Part shown: in pieces, positions 46,274-57,798 of the stretch
Numbering within the stretch: the first letter of the stretch is position 1
Layout of the letters: every line of letters starts with the position of its first letter
Assembly (NCBI GenBank): GCA_019137255.1
Contig: WPDH01000012.1
Location: 1 to 64,000 of the forward strand
DNA from: Corinectria fuckeliana
Lineage: Eukaryota; Ascomycota; Sordariomycetes; Hypocreales; Nectriaceae
DNA: 64,000 nt
Direction: 5' to 3'
The notes under the pieces: model-generated
Told to the model about the DNA's origin: nothing
What the model saw: only the letters and a program-made list of their open reading frames with translations
Databases searched by the model: none
Position numbers and translations under genes: made by a program

Positions 46274-46682
46274 TGTCTTGGCTTTTCCCGGCGCCTCGGG
46301 GATGCCGTCTGGGGAGACGCAGGCTCCAGATTAGCCCTATGCAGGCAAATCAATGCAGCTCAGCCACAATAAGGCACAGGCAAGGCGTCCTCGTGTATCT
46401 CTGCCATTCTCTGGGCGGGTAATTCGGCTGCGGCGTGGCTGGAGCACCCCGCCGCAGTCACTGCGCCATATCCATGACGTGCAGTCTGGCTAATCAGCTG
46501 CGCCTTCGAGGCACACAAGGACCGCGGCAGCTTGAGCTATTTGCTATATTACGGGAGCTTATTCCGCCCGGGACCACCTGTTCTTCCACTTTGATCATCC
46601 ATCATCATCCACCAGCAGGTCGAATCTCGGTATCCTTCGTTCCGCAACCATCTCCATCTTCAACACCTACACACCTCGCGCA
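46274..46682. other. Promoter region of the Gln/Gly-rich gene
   Basis: No gene supported. CT-rich and CATCATCATCCACC-type sequence near 46590-46675, typical of fungal 5' leaders, precedes the ATG at 46683. Confidence 0.4.
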
Positions 46683-46875
46683 ATGTCATCGCAGGACTAC
46701 TACGGCGGCGGCGGCCACGGACAGCAGCAGGGCTACGGCCAGCAGCAAGGTTACGGCCAGCAACCGGGCTACGGCCAACAGCAGGGCCACGACCAGCATG
46801 GTCAGCACGGCCAGGGCTACGGTCAACAGCAACAGGGCTACGGCCAGCAAGCCCAAGGTTACGGCCAGCAGGGCT
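46683..46875 (+). repeat. In-frame 15-bp tandem repeats coding GYGQQ
   Basis: Units close to GGCTACGGCCAGCAG recur through exon 1 of the glycine-zipper gene, with variation in Q number and a GHDQHGQHGQ interruption. Such repeats change length easily between strains. Confidence 0.75.
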
Positions 46876-47546
46876 ACCCTCAGCAGGTTCGTCAACTTGC
46901 TTGAATCCGTTCCCGAGCCATCAGCTCAAGCACTGCCAACATGCTGACTTGTTCCCCCTCCAGCAACAATACGCCCAGCATCCCCAGGGCCAAGGCTACG
47001 ACAACCAGCACCAGGGCCACGGCGGCTATCAATCGGGCCCTCCCCAGCAGCCCAGCTACGCCTCGCACTCTCCCCAGCCTAGCTACTCGTCCCCTCCGCC
47101 GGGCCAGGGCTACGGCGCCCCCCATCAGCAGGGCCACGATCAGCGCGGAACCTCCCCATACCCTCCTCAGCACCAGGGCGGCCAGTATGGCGCCCAGCAG
47201 GGCTACCAAGGTGCCCCCGGCCAATACCCCGGCCAGCCCGGCCAGCCCGGTCAGGTCGGACCCGATGGCGAACGCGGCCTCGGTGCCACCCTCGTGGGAG
47301 GTGGAGCAGCAGCATGGGCAGCGCATACTGCCGGAGGCGGTCTCCTCGGCAGTCTCGGTGCGGCGGCGGCTGGTGCCATCGGCGCCAACGTTCTTGAGAA
47401 CAAAATGAAGAAGTGAGTCTTGCCGGACGTGCGTTTAGCCGGCGGGCTACTAACAACATCACAGGAACAAGAAGCCCAAGAAGAACAAGCATTACAAGAG
47501 CAGGGGTGGCTCCGGCTCTAGCAGCAGCAGCAGCGACTCAGACTAA
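46683..47546 (+). CDS. Gln/Gly/Tyr-rich prion-like protein with a glycine-zipper segment
   Basis: Three exons, 46683-46886, 46964-47412 and 47465-47546, giving 244 residues in frame; introns are 77 bp (GTTCGT donor, CTGAC branch) and 52 bp. The first 68 residues are repeats of GYGQQ, encoded by about 15-bp units near GGCTACGGCCAGCAG. The middle is Gln/Pro/Gly/Tyr-rich (residues about 69-170). The C-terminal third has a glycine-zipper, GLGATLVGGGAAAWAAHTAG with GGLLGSLGAAAAGAIGANVL, that can span or bind membranes. The lysine-rich and Ser tail NKKPKKNKHYKS to SSSSSDSD comes from exon 3. The layout matches fungal glycine-zipper proteins of unknown role; the low-complexity part could drive condensate formation. 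Confidence 0.8.
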
Positions 47547-48181
47547 TGACATGACGATATTGCGAATGGGAGTTCTGGGGGTTTGGTTTAATCCTTGCGC
47601 TGTGGACTAGTTCGGTTTTTCTTCATTAGCTCTATACACGCCCTGGGCAATTATTGGTATTCCTGATTTATCAACGGTACTCTTGACTGCTATGCACGCC
47701 ACCTGATTTCGGTGTAAATGAGTCTTGGCCACAGGCGATTGGCGCATTCTTGTTTGCGTCATTCAAGACTACCCAAATTGATGGATCGATAGCCGACTAC
47801 GGAAACGAAGGAAGATGATCCAACCGCATACCAACGAGCCGCAGACATAAGGAGCCTTCAGACTTGTAAAGAGTTGCCGCGCACAGTACCTTCTGTGGGA
47901 CTGACTGGACAATTCTTAAACTATGAACAGTCCTCCTATTATCTCTGCTTAGCCGGCGGCGTGTTGAGACCTTTGGCTGGGTATTGGAAGCAACTAAGGC
48001 TATAGGCAAAATTGGACGAACACGAAAATGTTTCTGGGAATATTTTGCAATATTCGAGACATCATAATTAGATGACTGAACCGGTCACGAAAGATACAAA
48101 GATTAAAGCCTCCAACAACAGTCAGTTGTCTACTCAAATACTCCCAGCTGGGCAACTAATTACGGTGGGAACAGGTTCATA
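47547..48181. other. Intergenic between convergent genes, no gene supported
   Basis: About 630 bp between the stops of the glycine-zipper gene and the Pro-rich gene. No motif seen. Confidence 0.45.
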
Positions 48182-49114
48182 TTAGGGCTGGCGTTGTACC
48201 GGCGTCAACACCAACCACAGCGTCTTGGGTCCCACGGCGAGGGTAGATGAGGCCTGAAGCTCCAACTTAGCAATGTGCCCCTCCAGCGCTTTCAGTTTGC
48301 CCTCCGCGCTCTCGTCGTCATTTGTCAGTTCCACCTGGCTGGTGACGGATACGCCAACAAGCTCGGAAAGCTCACGCGAATCCAGCAAGCCGGCATGCAG
48401 GCCGCGCGCATGGAACCAATCCTGGTTCACAACAGCCAGGTAGGCCGTAGCCCGTTGACGCGGCGTCTCCATCTTCTTCGCCGCGGCCGACACCACGGAC
48501 CCGGGCAGCTGGACGGCCGTGCGGACGGTGCCTAGGGCCGCGCCCACGGGTATCGCGATGGCGCCGCCGATGACGCCCATGGCGGCCCCGATGATGTTCC
48601 CGCGCTTGGCGTTGTTGCCGATGCTCCTGCCGACCTCCTTGGCGTGCGAGGCGACGCCCTTGACGAGGTCCGTCGGAGCCGCGCCGATGTCCTTGCCCAC
48701 GTTTGCGGCATGGCGGAGGGCGCGGTCCGACACCTTGGCCGCGAGGAAGGCGGAGACGGTCTCGAGGAGGGAGCCCCACGTCCCGGCCGGGATGCCGTAG
48801 GCGAGGAGGGACGGAGGGTAGGCGGCGAGCAGCGGCGAGGCCGGCTCGGGGGTTGTCTGAGGGACGGCGATTGGCAGCTGGCGGCTCGATCCGGAGGCGG
48901 CAGAGTACGGCGGAAGAGGGGCGTCCAGCGGGAAATTGAACGGCGACTCGGCGGTTGGGCGCGCTGACGACCTGCCGGACTTGTCCGGCGCCGGAGGTGG
49001 AGCCGGCTGGGGGAGAGTGGACGGTCCGGGGTCCGTCACCTCGTAGCTCGGAGGCGCTTCCTCATGAGTGGTGTCTTGGCCTAACTTGGCCTCCCGTTCT
49101 TTCTCGGATGCCAT
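48182..49114 (-). CDS. Pro-rich fungal protein with a hydrophobic Gly/Ala segment, unknown function
   Basis: 310 residues, single exon. I chose the ATG at 49114 (MASEKEREAKLGQDTTHEEA). In-frame ATGs at 49171 and 49213 would add a basic leader that looks like 5' leader sequence. The N-terminal third is disordered and Pro/Ser-rich (PPSYEVTDPGPSTLPQPAPP). The middle, RHAANVGKDIGAAPTDLVKG to RGNIIGAAMGVIGGAIAIPV, is Gly/Ala-rich and amphipathic and could sit in or on a membrane. The C-terminal part (QRATAYLAVVNQDWFHARGL to LELQASSTLAVGPKTLWLVL) looks folded, with a short coil. I do not recognise a named domain. It is convergent with the other Gly-rich gene. Confidence 0.7.
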   Translation of the reverse strand: MASEKEREAKLGQDTTHEEAPPSYEVTDPGPSTLPQPAPPPAPDKSGRSSARPTAESPFNFPLDAPLPPYSAASGSSRQLPIAVPQTTPEPASPLLAAYPPSLLAYGIPAGTWGSLLETVSAFLAAKVSDRALRHAANVGKDIGAAPTDLVKGVASHAKEVGRSIGNNAKRGNIIGAAMGVIGGAIAIPVGAALGTVRTAVQLPGSVVSAAAKKMETPRQRATAYLAVVNQDWFHARGLHAGLLDSRELSELVGVSVTSQVELTNDDESAEGKLKALEGHIAKLELQASSTLAVGPKTLWLVLTPVQRQP

Positions 49115-52100
49115 TGTATTGGACTTGAAGGAGGAGGAAGGGAAAGAGGGCGGTTTAGTTTGGTGATTCATGTCAGCGGCTATTCGGCATCTGAAGGAAT
49201 GACATGCTGACATAACTAGCTATATAGGGATGGTGTGCAAATGGGTTGTCTAGCTTACTATTAAAAGACAGACCTAAAAAAAAAACCCCAGACATATAAT
49301 CATGAAGAGATTGGGACGCGAGGCAGGCATGGCGATATGCGAAAGTTGCAGGACTTAGCTCAATCTTCGAAATGCCCACTGATTAATTGATGCCATCGCC
49401 AACGTGGGTGCGGGGCGGCACTCTGAGCGGGCAAACATACGCCAAGGTCCGAGGCTCGGGCTCCCTCCGAGCGTTAGCAGAACATGGCGCCGACGTGCGA
49501 AGAAGCCAACAGAAACTAGAATGACGTATGCTATAGCAAACTTAAATTGCACGACATCCGGTTCTTCGTCCCACGATGCGTTCAGACATCATGACCGACC
49601 TCGTTGCGACGGAACACTCGAGCTCATCCAGCCACGCACCCTCCGGTCATGTTCCGGGTGCACAGTGTCTAAGACAAGCCGATTCTCCCCGTTGGGATGA
49701 CGACGAGAGCATTCTGCGACTTTGAAAGGGTCCGCCTGGACACAAACTCGGAGAAGGCCTCGGGTGCCTGTTTTCAGATGGGGTTATCCCAAGGTTCCTC
49801 TTCTTTCGGCAGGTGAGCTATTCAGCAAAGAGTCGTGGACGCAACAACTTGCGCTCGGGCATCGAAGAACACGACGTGTCCGGCCGTGCCAGTTCCGGAG
49901 CAGGACAGACGTGCACAGCTTGGTCAGCTAGTACGAGGAGCTGCAAGCACGAGGGACTTCTACTCCGTATTGCGAAGGACTTGTTTCGCTGGCTGTGTGA
50001 TTGCTGGGAAACTTGCGGTGGGAAACAGATCAAGTCAAACTGAGGATTCGTTGCGGGAGACACAAGCATCGCACCGATAGCCCGTCAAGACCCGGCCACC
50101 CCCGTGGCTCCGACATGGAAAGTTCTCTGGTGACGGAAGCGGAACCGACGCCATGTTTAGCAACACCACGATGCATGCGATCGTGATGCGCACGAGGATG
50201 GTCCCTGCAGCGGCCTGCTCGCATGGTGGCACAGGTGTCTTCGATCCATCAGCGGTCAAGGCCATCGCCCGCCCCGTCATGTGGTGTAGCGTGCCGGCCT
50301 CAGACCGCTCTCTTGGATTGATGGGGGTAATGCGACGACAATCCAGCGAGAATCGTAGCCACGCGGAAGACTGTCGGGGCAACCGAGGGGCGATGGTGGT
50401 GGGGGAGTGCAGTCCTTCCTTGGATCCCGACGGCTGGACCAACCGCTTGGCATTCGTGGCTAGAGGCTGTCAATGGATTGAGGCTGCTTTCTCGGCATCC
50501 ACCAGGGCTGAACCGACTGCTGGTGTCGAGCAGCAAACCCACAAGAGCCGGTCGCCATGGTTCGGCTCCCCCCTCGTTTATGCGGCAGAGTGGATTTGCG
50601 CATCGCCCAAGATAGATGAAGCCGCGAGGTTCTCGGTGCTCACTCGCGATGGGGCGCTTCGAGGGAAACAAAAACGAATTGTTTCTGCGCATGTGGAGGT
50701 GCAGCAGCCTTGCATGTTGAATGCCAGGGCAATGCCCGCTCAGTCCGGTGACTTGTTCACGAGGTGGCTGTGGTGCTACGGCCCACGACGCCGTGTAAGT
50801 GCGTGCACACATGGCAATATCTGTAGGACGGCTTGACCGACATGACATGGTGGCTATGCCGTGATGAGCCCAACCGTCGCGCATTGTCCCAGCCAACGAC
50901 CGAGGGACTTGATCATGAGCAGATTCTCGATGAGCTGTACGGAGCAGGCAGTCTAGTCAGAGGCGTATCTCTCGATGCAATTGCCCGAGGATCCGCGACC
51001 CCCTGGCCGAACACTGCAGATCATCGTGGTCTTCCGTCATGGCTTTCGTACGCTCGCTCCAACCACCGGCATTTCGTTGAGAAAACCGTGGTGAAAGCTC
51101 CACTTCACCGCCGTCGACTTGCTCAGCTCAAGTTGGGTTGTTTGTGAGGACGCAATCCATGCATTAGATGGATTGGAGGCTCTAAAGCAGCAGTGCTGTC
51201 AAGGCCTTGGGCATAGTATCCCCCCCTGCGTGAAATGCTACTGACTGGCCAGGGAAGAACAAGACTTGGCAGGTGAGCTGAAATGGGATAGTAATAAAGC
51301 TAGGATGCTCCGTAATTATTACTTCGTACCTAAGTATATGATTGCTGTACGAAGTGCTCTCGCCTGGAACCTTGGACGATCGAACGAGACAGCCCGAGGC
51401 TTCCGTCTACAGTGCGAGCAAGTCGGCGCTGCTGCACGCACTATCGAAAGCCGGCCAGCGCCACTATAGCATAGCGCAGGGGGTCTGTAACCCCGCTTAG
51501 GCCACAGAATAGAGCACGAAAACCACACAGTGTGCAGGGACACATCACCCGGACATCCGACCGAAAAACAAACACCAAGTTTCTTCTCTGCGCTGGCAGC
51601 TCCTGTTCAACTTCTCTCCCCTTTCTGGTCCCTGGTTTGCCGCCTATTTTAAGACAGGCGTCGATCCACTTGATGCCGAATACCGCACAGAGACCACGCA
51701 TGTCGCTCCACTTCGCCGGGACCGCTTTGGGCCGTGGACTTGGGGAAATACGAGATGCTCTCGGGTGCTACGTCACTGGGTAAGTTGGTCCCGCCCCATC
51801 ACGCTTCCCAGAGGATCGATGGTCTTGTGCGCCGGTAACTAGACAGTTGTCGAGAGCTGCGTCTAGTTGTGTCAATGGTCCGAGAAGACCCCGGCTCGAA
51901 CAATGTTCTACGGAGAATTATTTAAAGATGGGGGACCAGCTGCCTCTTGGGACCAGAACAGACAAGACAGCAACAGAACAACACCCCAGCACAGCACTCA
52001 AACATCACCACGCTCAGACATTACATCCACCACTCTCCAACGTCGCCACTCTCAAACCACTTGAAAAGATCGCCGTCTACCCTCTCCTTCAGCCAATATT

Positions 52101-52157
52101 TCACTCATCAACTCACTCTTGTCCCCCAACAGCTCATCCCAACCAACAACCGTCAAC
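49115..52157. other. Intergenic, no gene supported
   Basis: About 3 kb. 50035-50896 holds overlapping open frames on both strands, the longest plus at 50153-50836. Their Cys/Trp/Met-rich composition and the absence of motifs argue against real genes. The last 300 bp are CT-rich and look like the leader of the AA1-like gene. Confidence 0.45.
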
Positions 52158-52727
52158 ATGCAGATGCAAAGCCTCTTCACCACTCTCCTCCTCGCCACCT
52201 CCGCCCTCGCGGCGCCCGCCTTCTCCGTCGTCTCCCGCGCCAAAAGCGAGACCTGCATGGCCAAGGGTGGCCACGTCAGCAGCTGGACCGTCGAGGACTT
52301 CACCTTCGAGGCGTCGCACACCTTCACCTCGCCCGAGAAGTCCGTCTACTCGGCCGAGGCCAGCTTCGAGCTGGAGAACAAGGTCCTCGCCTACAAGGCC
52401 AAGTGCAGCGGCAGCAACAAGTCCCGCGACTTCTTCGACGGCAGCATCACCTACGAGTGCAAGGGTAGCCCCGACGGCGACTCGGCCAGCTTCCGTTTCA
52501 ACCACGAGACTGGCGTGCTCGCCATCGAACAGTCGTGGTCCTGCCTCAAGGAGGGCGGTCGTTACGATGCCAAGGGCAACACGACTCTGCACCTCACCTG
52601 CAAGGACTCGACCTACAAGAACCCCAACTACGAGGCTGGCAAGAGCGGCCTCTACTCTCACCAGCTGACCAGCTGCGAGCCTGTGACTGTCAGGGCTCCC
52701 ATCACTGAGATTAGCGCTGTCCTATGA
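52158..52727 (+). CDS. Secreted AA1-like (Alt a 1-like) protein
   Basis: 189 residues, single exon, ATG at 52158. A signal peptide MQMQSLFTTLLLATSALAAP is followed by a short propeptide-like stretch, then a small beta-rich domain: WTVEDFTFEASHTFTSPE, YSAEASFELENKVLAYKAKC, then YECKGSPDGDSASFRFNHET, AIEQSWSC and LHLTCKDS. The cysteines at about 33, 83, 101 and 129 plus two later ones suggest disulfides. The pattern fits fungal secreted AA1-like domain proteins, several of which are allergens or plant-interaction proteins; the role here is not known. The promoter region is CT-rich with a TATTTAAA-like site about 240 bp upstream. No lesion is seen. Confidence 0.75.
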   Translation: MQMQSLFTTLLLATSALAAPAFSVVSRAKSETCMAKGGHVSSWTVEDFTFEASHTFTSPEKSVYSAEASFELENKVLAYKAKCSGSNKSRDFFDGSITYECKGSPDGDSASFRFNHETGVLAIEQSWSCLKEGGRYDAKGNTTLHLTCKDSTYKNPNYEAGKSGLYSHQLTSCEPVTVRAPITEISAVL

Positions 52728-55130
52728 ACGACCGACAAAGCAATGATTTGACGGCCATTATCTTTTTCTTCTCTTCTCTCTTGTGGCCTGGGCAGTGGCC
52801 TTTCATCCCCAACTTCTTCTGGCTTGGGCGAGCTTGGGTGGCGTTCATTTGGGAGCACATTAACGACAAGACCGTGACGACGGACGGATCAATGATCATG
52901 ACATTCATTACTGAAACGACAGGGATACCAAGGGATGAGAAAATGCATTTGAACATAAGCGGACTCTCTTGACTCGCTGAGCATGAGTTCGGAGATGGAC
53001 CTGCTAGTATTTAGACATCTATTAATAATATGCAATTTTATCGACTTCGTTCTTGTCCTAATCGTGTTGCTTTGATTGACGAACCAATCGAGTTGAGCGG
53101 CAACCCTGCAGCCAACTAGAGCTTGCAGTGTGTGGACTGAAGAATAAGTAAACCTGAGGATTTTCTATCGAAATTTAGGTTACTTCGTACTTCATATAAT
53201 TCGGTTTAAGTGGACATGATTCATTGAGTAGGGGATGGTCCCAGATCTTACAGACACACGAAGCTGAACAACCATACGACGATGTATGTCTCATCACTAG
53301 ATCTTTGAAGACAGTTTCAGACAGACAGATAGACAGAAGGCAGCGGACGTGGCAATAATAGGAGGGAGTGCTTCCTCCCACCTATGGTGGATCCATATTG
53401 GCTACACTTTATCAAAGTATGAGACCAAGTAGTAAATCGTCCGTAGATATTAGCTCCAATTACACTTTCAGATACGTCTAGTATAATTGCTTGCAATGGT
53501 TCACCTTCTTGCTGGAACTGGTTTCAGGGGCTTCGAGACTGTCGTGAAGTGAGGATCGGCAGCTAATTGTGAGACTAGAAAACAAGTACAGGGCCGCAGC
53601 CACGATTTGGATATATATCGGCCCTATTGTCTCCTCAGGAATGACGCGGCGACCAACGCCGGGCTGGGGCCTATTCCAAATGCAGCAACAGCAACACAAT
53701 CAAGGTCAAACAGCTTTAGCTGAATCGAACTGGTTTGCGATTAAGTCTGCACCAAGGACCACGAGTCCGTTCCTGGGCGTGACGTGGCTTCAGAAAGCAA
53801 CGTCGGTCCCGTGATAAGGAGGGTGGCGTTGCTTCCATGCTACTTGAAGATCACGGGTTGCTTGGCTTGTAGCGAGGTAGTGGGATCGGGTAGATGGTGA
53901 AGCCGAACCTCGGTGGACTGGCCTCTATCACGCCATAGTAAATGCAATGGCCCTCGTCAAGGAGGGTTTCCAGGTGTGGCGAAGTCGCACCGTGGAATCG
54001 AGAGGTGTTGCGAGTGTGACAAGATTCCGGTTTATCTTGAATCAAGCACATCAGATGAGCCCGTGCTGCAACACCCTAAAGGAAAATTTCGACAATTGCT
54101 TGGGTGACGTGAGCTTGGAAGGGTGTGTTTAGTGATGACAACATATGATAGGCGTGATGATGAAGCCGGTGATCATGCACGGGGATTTGCCGAGGAGGTT
54201 TGCAAGCTACAAGACCACATGCGGCTGTTGCAGTCTGGCAGCGACAGTCCAAGCATTCGTCATCACATGCGCACCGGAAGGGTCAAGCCCAGTACGCCTG
54301 AATTATGGAATATTCCAGCAGAGATCTTCAAGATGGTCCCCAGCACGCTCGTTTCATCTCCAAGCTCACCGACGTCCATATAGCTATGCAGGGCCCCGGA
54401 TAAAGAGACATGGGACAGCTGGATGATTCCAAATATCTGAGCAGTGTGTATTTCCTTGCAATAATTCATACAGTAAAATATTGCCTCTTGGTGAGATATT
54501 GGCCGATGTGCGACATAGGGGTACGTTATCAAACTAGGTATAAGGAGAGCAAGACCTAGCCGCACTGCGTGTTCAGATCTGTGTAGTACGCAGTGGAAGT
54601 AACAATCCATACACGATTCTAGCAATGTGACATACTATGTAAATCTCAGTCTAGAATGCTTTCTTTCTCCTCGGAGTTTCTAAGCTCATGCTGCTCTGAC
54701 CCACGTCGCGGTATTAACCTATCTTGCTGGCTACCTTTTTCCGAGAGAAGCCGCGCAGCAATCCTATTATACCTCCCAAGTCTTATGGAATGCGTGTTTA
54801 TTTCTAGTTTCCTCTTGCATCCATAAATAATGAGCCTGCTGTCACTATTTCCCCCTTTTGCATTTTCTTCCGTTTTAAGATCCACCATACTTGAATGTTT
54901 GCCAATTGGCGCTCTGTGTGTCCAAAAGTGTGCTTCGGCTCAGTTGCCGACGGCTCTTGGGTGCTGGAAGCCAGTCCCAAACTTATCAAAGAACCGATTC
55001 ATATTCTTCTGGTCTTCTCAGCGATCGGTGTTCTCGAACCTATCAGGCAAGACGTAAGTAGTCGTCATCTAGGACCTGTTGAACAGACCAAACTAACTCT
55101 TTGTGACGGAACGATGTTGGAATAGTCAAC
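52728..55130. other. Intergenic, no gene supported
   Basis: Short frames only. At about 54015-54045 the plus strand reads KIPVYLESSTSDEP, similar to the acetyl-CoA-binding end of GNAT acetyltransferases, but no other part of such a protein is present. Confidence 0.4.
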
Positions 55131-55450
55131 ATGACCTCCCTCTTGGGTAGTCCTCGTGTCAAATTGCAGCGACCTCATTGGTGCTGGGCAAATACGCTCG
55201 GCTGTGTGATCTGCCATGTTGCCCTGCTCACCATCTACGCCGTCATCTTTTTAGCGACAGACTGAGATCTCGGTTACATCTACGTCCCCGGAGTGCTCTG
55301 TGTGTCAATGGTCAAGGCACAGCTCTACAGTGTACGCTCTCAATTTAGCAGTGCATTGATATTGATGTTCCTCATGGCACCTTTGTTAGACTTGGCAGAG
55401 AGCGTCACACACTCAAAGATTTCCTTATTTACGTATGGAGGCTTACACCA
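55131..55450 (+). pseudogene. Possible membrane-protein relic
   Basis: From the ATG at 55131 a frame reads RVKLQRPHWCWANTLGCVIC, then HVALLTIYAVIFLATD, a hydrophobic helix. It meets a TGA at 55263-55265, then stays open for about 60 codons (DLGYIYVPGVLCVSMVKAQL, then YSVRSQFSSAL). A helix followed by such a stretch faintly recalls UstYa/DUF3328-type proteins, but the diagnostic HxxHC motifs were not found. Treat it as an unassigned possible relic. Confidence 0.25.
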
Positions 55451-56201
55451 GTGTAATGCATAGCTTGTTCCCGATTCTTCAGCACACCTCCCCGCGATGG
55501 GGCCCTGACCCAGAGCCCCTTCTCCGCCTGGGTCGATGGCATCCGATATTGCACCACAAGACTCCAGTGTCGCTCTTCATACGGGTGTTTCAGGTCGGTG
55601 TCTATGTCTTCTGAGATCCGCCTCAATTGTTCGATCTGATTTCTCGCCGCCAGTGCTATGCAAAGACATATAACTTAGAAGGTCTACCATTTTAGCATGA
55701 CCTAGGAAACGCTCATTCCGGGCAGCATTTTCTTATCAGAAACCTAAATGCAAGTCAAGTGTGTTCCCTAGGAAGGTTCAAGGTATGCGATGGTTCATCC
55801 AGGACCCTCAATTGTGGTTGTTGACTTGTGTATTCGAACGCTGGTTTGGGACGTACTAACCGCCAAGTACTACTCAGGAGATTGGAAATGGACAGCACTA
55901 AGACATTCAAAGCCTCCTTATTTCCATGATTGAAGTGTTAAAATCTTAATCTTAGTAGCACTACTATTAACTCTTTAAGAGATGAAAGGATCATGTTTCT
56001 ACTCTGTCTTGGGAAGTTTCCTCCGTGCGTTTAAATTGTAATTTAAAGATCTTCAGCCTTTTGACAGAACTTGACTATGTCGATCGTCCAACATCTGAGC
56101 AGAGTCGTGTAGGAATTATGTAGACCCTTTGCACCAGCTCTATATTCTCTACAGCGACATAATCTTGAGCGATCTTCAAGGTAAGGCCAGTCTTTAATTA
56201 T
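55451..56201. other. Intergenic, no gene supported
   Basis: About 750 bp, AT-richer near 55930-56060, without coding motifs. Confidence 0.4.
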
Positions 56202-57798
56202 TTACCCTTCTGTTTCAGCCTCGGATGCCTTTTTCTTCCCCGCTAACTCGCGTCCGTGGAGGTATCGAATAGTAAACGCAGTCACAATAAGACTAAACGC
56301 AATGCAGGTCATCGTGACGTAGCCCTTAGGATACCGCGGTGCTTCGACTTGCTGCCAAATCACAAGCGGTAGCCACGCTTGGATGACGTACGCCATGTCG
56401 TTCATGGCTCCAGTAACGAGGGCTCGTTCCTCGTTGTCGTCTTTGCAGATTTCGTGGGCCCACGCAAAGGTCAGCCCGCTTATACCGCCCGCGAATCCAG
56501 CCATGATGAAGGCCGTCCACTTCAGGCCGTTCGGGATGTTCCACACGGAGAGGCTTATGTTGACGAAAAGGTTGACGCAGCCGGAGAAGACGATGGGGGG
56601 CCACCGCGCGCCGCGGAAAATGGTGTCCGATGTCCAGGCGTAGATCAGCGTGACGACAATGTCGACGGCCGAGGTGATGGTCGGATATACGTTGATGTCG
56701 TGGACGCTGTAGCCTTCAGCTTTGAGCCACAGCTGGAAGGCAGGCTGCGATCCCGTCCCGCAACCGTTGTTGAAGAAGATGTACAGAACAGGCAGTGCAT
56801 AGATATGCCAGCTGGAAAAGATCTTTTTGAGCTTGGCCTTTGTAAAGGGAGCCCTCTTTGCTCTTCCCTCAAACTCCATACGCTTCTTTGCAAATTCAAT
56901 CTCCTGCTTAGAGAGATACCAAGACTTGTCGACCTCTGGCACGTCAGGAAGGAAAAAGAAACTGAGGATAGCAAGGGGAAGCGAGATGACGGTATCGATG
57001 ATGAAGAGCCACTGCCAGCCGCGGAAGCCATTCTTGCCACCTAGCTTGTAGACCGACGCCATCAGATAGCCGGAGAACATGCCCCCTATGCCGCCGCTGG
57101 CATGGAAGATGCAGGAGCGCTTTGCGAGCTCATCTTTGCGGTACCATGATCCGATGACATACTGCATCCCAGGGTAGAATGCGCTTTCGGCGAGCCCGAT
57201 GAAGAAGCGCAGGGCGTACATCTGCTTGTAGCTGGTACACTTGGCGAGGAGAATGGTCAAGACGGACCATGTGAGCTCGCAGCATGGGATCCAGATGGAC
57301 GGCCGGACGCGGGTGAGCATCAAGTTGCTGTGGCATGTCAGCAACATTTCTCTTTCCGTATTCCATCTCATGGCAAGGGATTGCTTACCTGGGAATCTCT
57401 CCTAGCACATAGCCGACGGTCCAGAAGGTCTGCATGTAATTGAGCTCGTTGCCGTACATGCCGAGGTCCTCTTTCATCCCAGAGGCAAACGCATTCTTGA
57501 TGTTGATTTGGTTGAGGTTCTTGCTGAAGTAGCCTATGCTGGCAAAGGTCAAGATGATGGCGTCGAGTTTGAACAGGAACCTCCGCTCCTCCGGGGATTT
57601 ATCGAGAGTATCCCAGATGTAGGACCTCCATGTCTTCTGCGGCACCCTTTGGATAATGCCGTCGTCCTCTTCCTGGATAGTGATTGTAGGTGGTAACAAG
57701 GACTTGGACATATCAAGCCCATGGTCTGGGTCGGGCTCTCGATCAGATTCGAGCCCGTGGTTCAGGTCACGACTCTTTGTGTCGTCCGGGGTCGTCAT
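56202..57798 (-). CDS. MFS transporter, anion:cation symporter (Dal5/Tna1-like) family
   Basis: Two exons, 57798-57389 and 57327-56202, with a 61-bp intron (GTAAGC to CCACAG), joined in frame to 511 residues. A cytosolic N-tail (MTTPDDTKSRDLNHGLESDR and on) ends in WDTLDKSPEERRFLFKLDAI. About 12 membrane helices follow, including MYGNELNYMQTFWTVGYVLG EIPSN across the splice junction and YALRFFIGLAESAFYPGMQY, IGSWYRKDELAKRSCIF and HASGGIGGMFSGYL. These are hallmark segments of the fungal allantoate/nicotinate/pantothenate permease family. WPPIVFSGCVNLFV and GFAGGISGLTFAWAHEIC are in the second half. The exact substrate (a small carboxylate) cannot be told. Intact. Confidence 0.9.

Noticed and set aside
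50035..50896. Overlapping open frames on both strands, longest 227 codons
   Set aside because: Rich in Cys, Trp and Met, no motif, no intron logic; probably chance openness in GC-richer noncoding DNA.
53913..54107. Possible GNAT acetyltransferase end (KIPVYLESS)
   Set aside because: A single short similarity, without the upstream acetyl-CoA loop in any frame.
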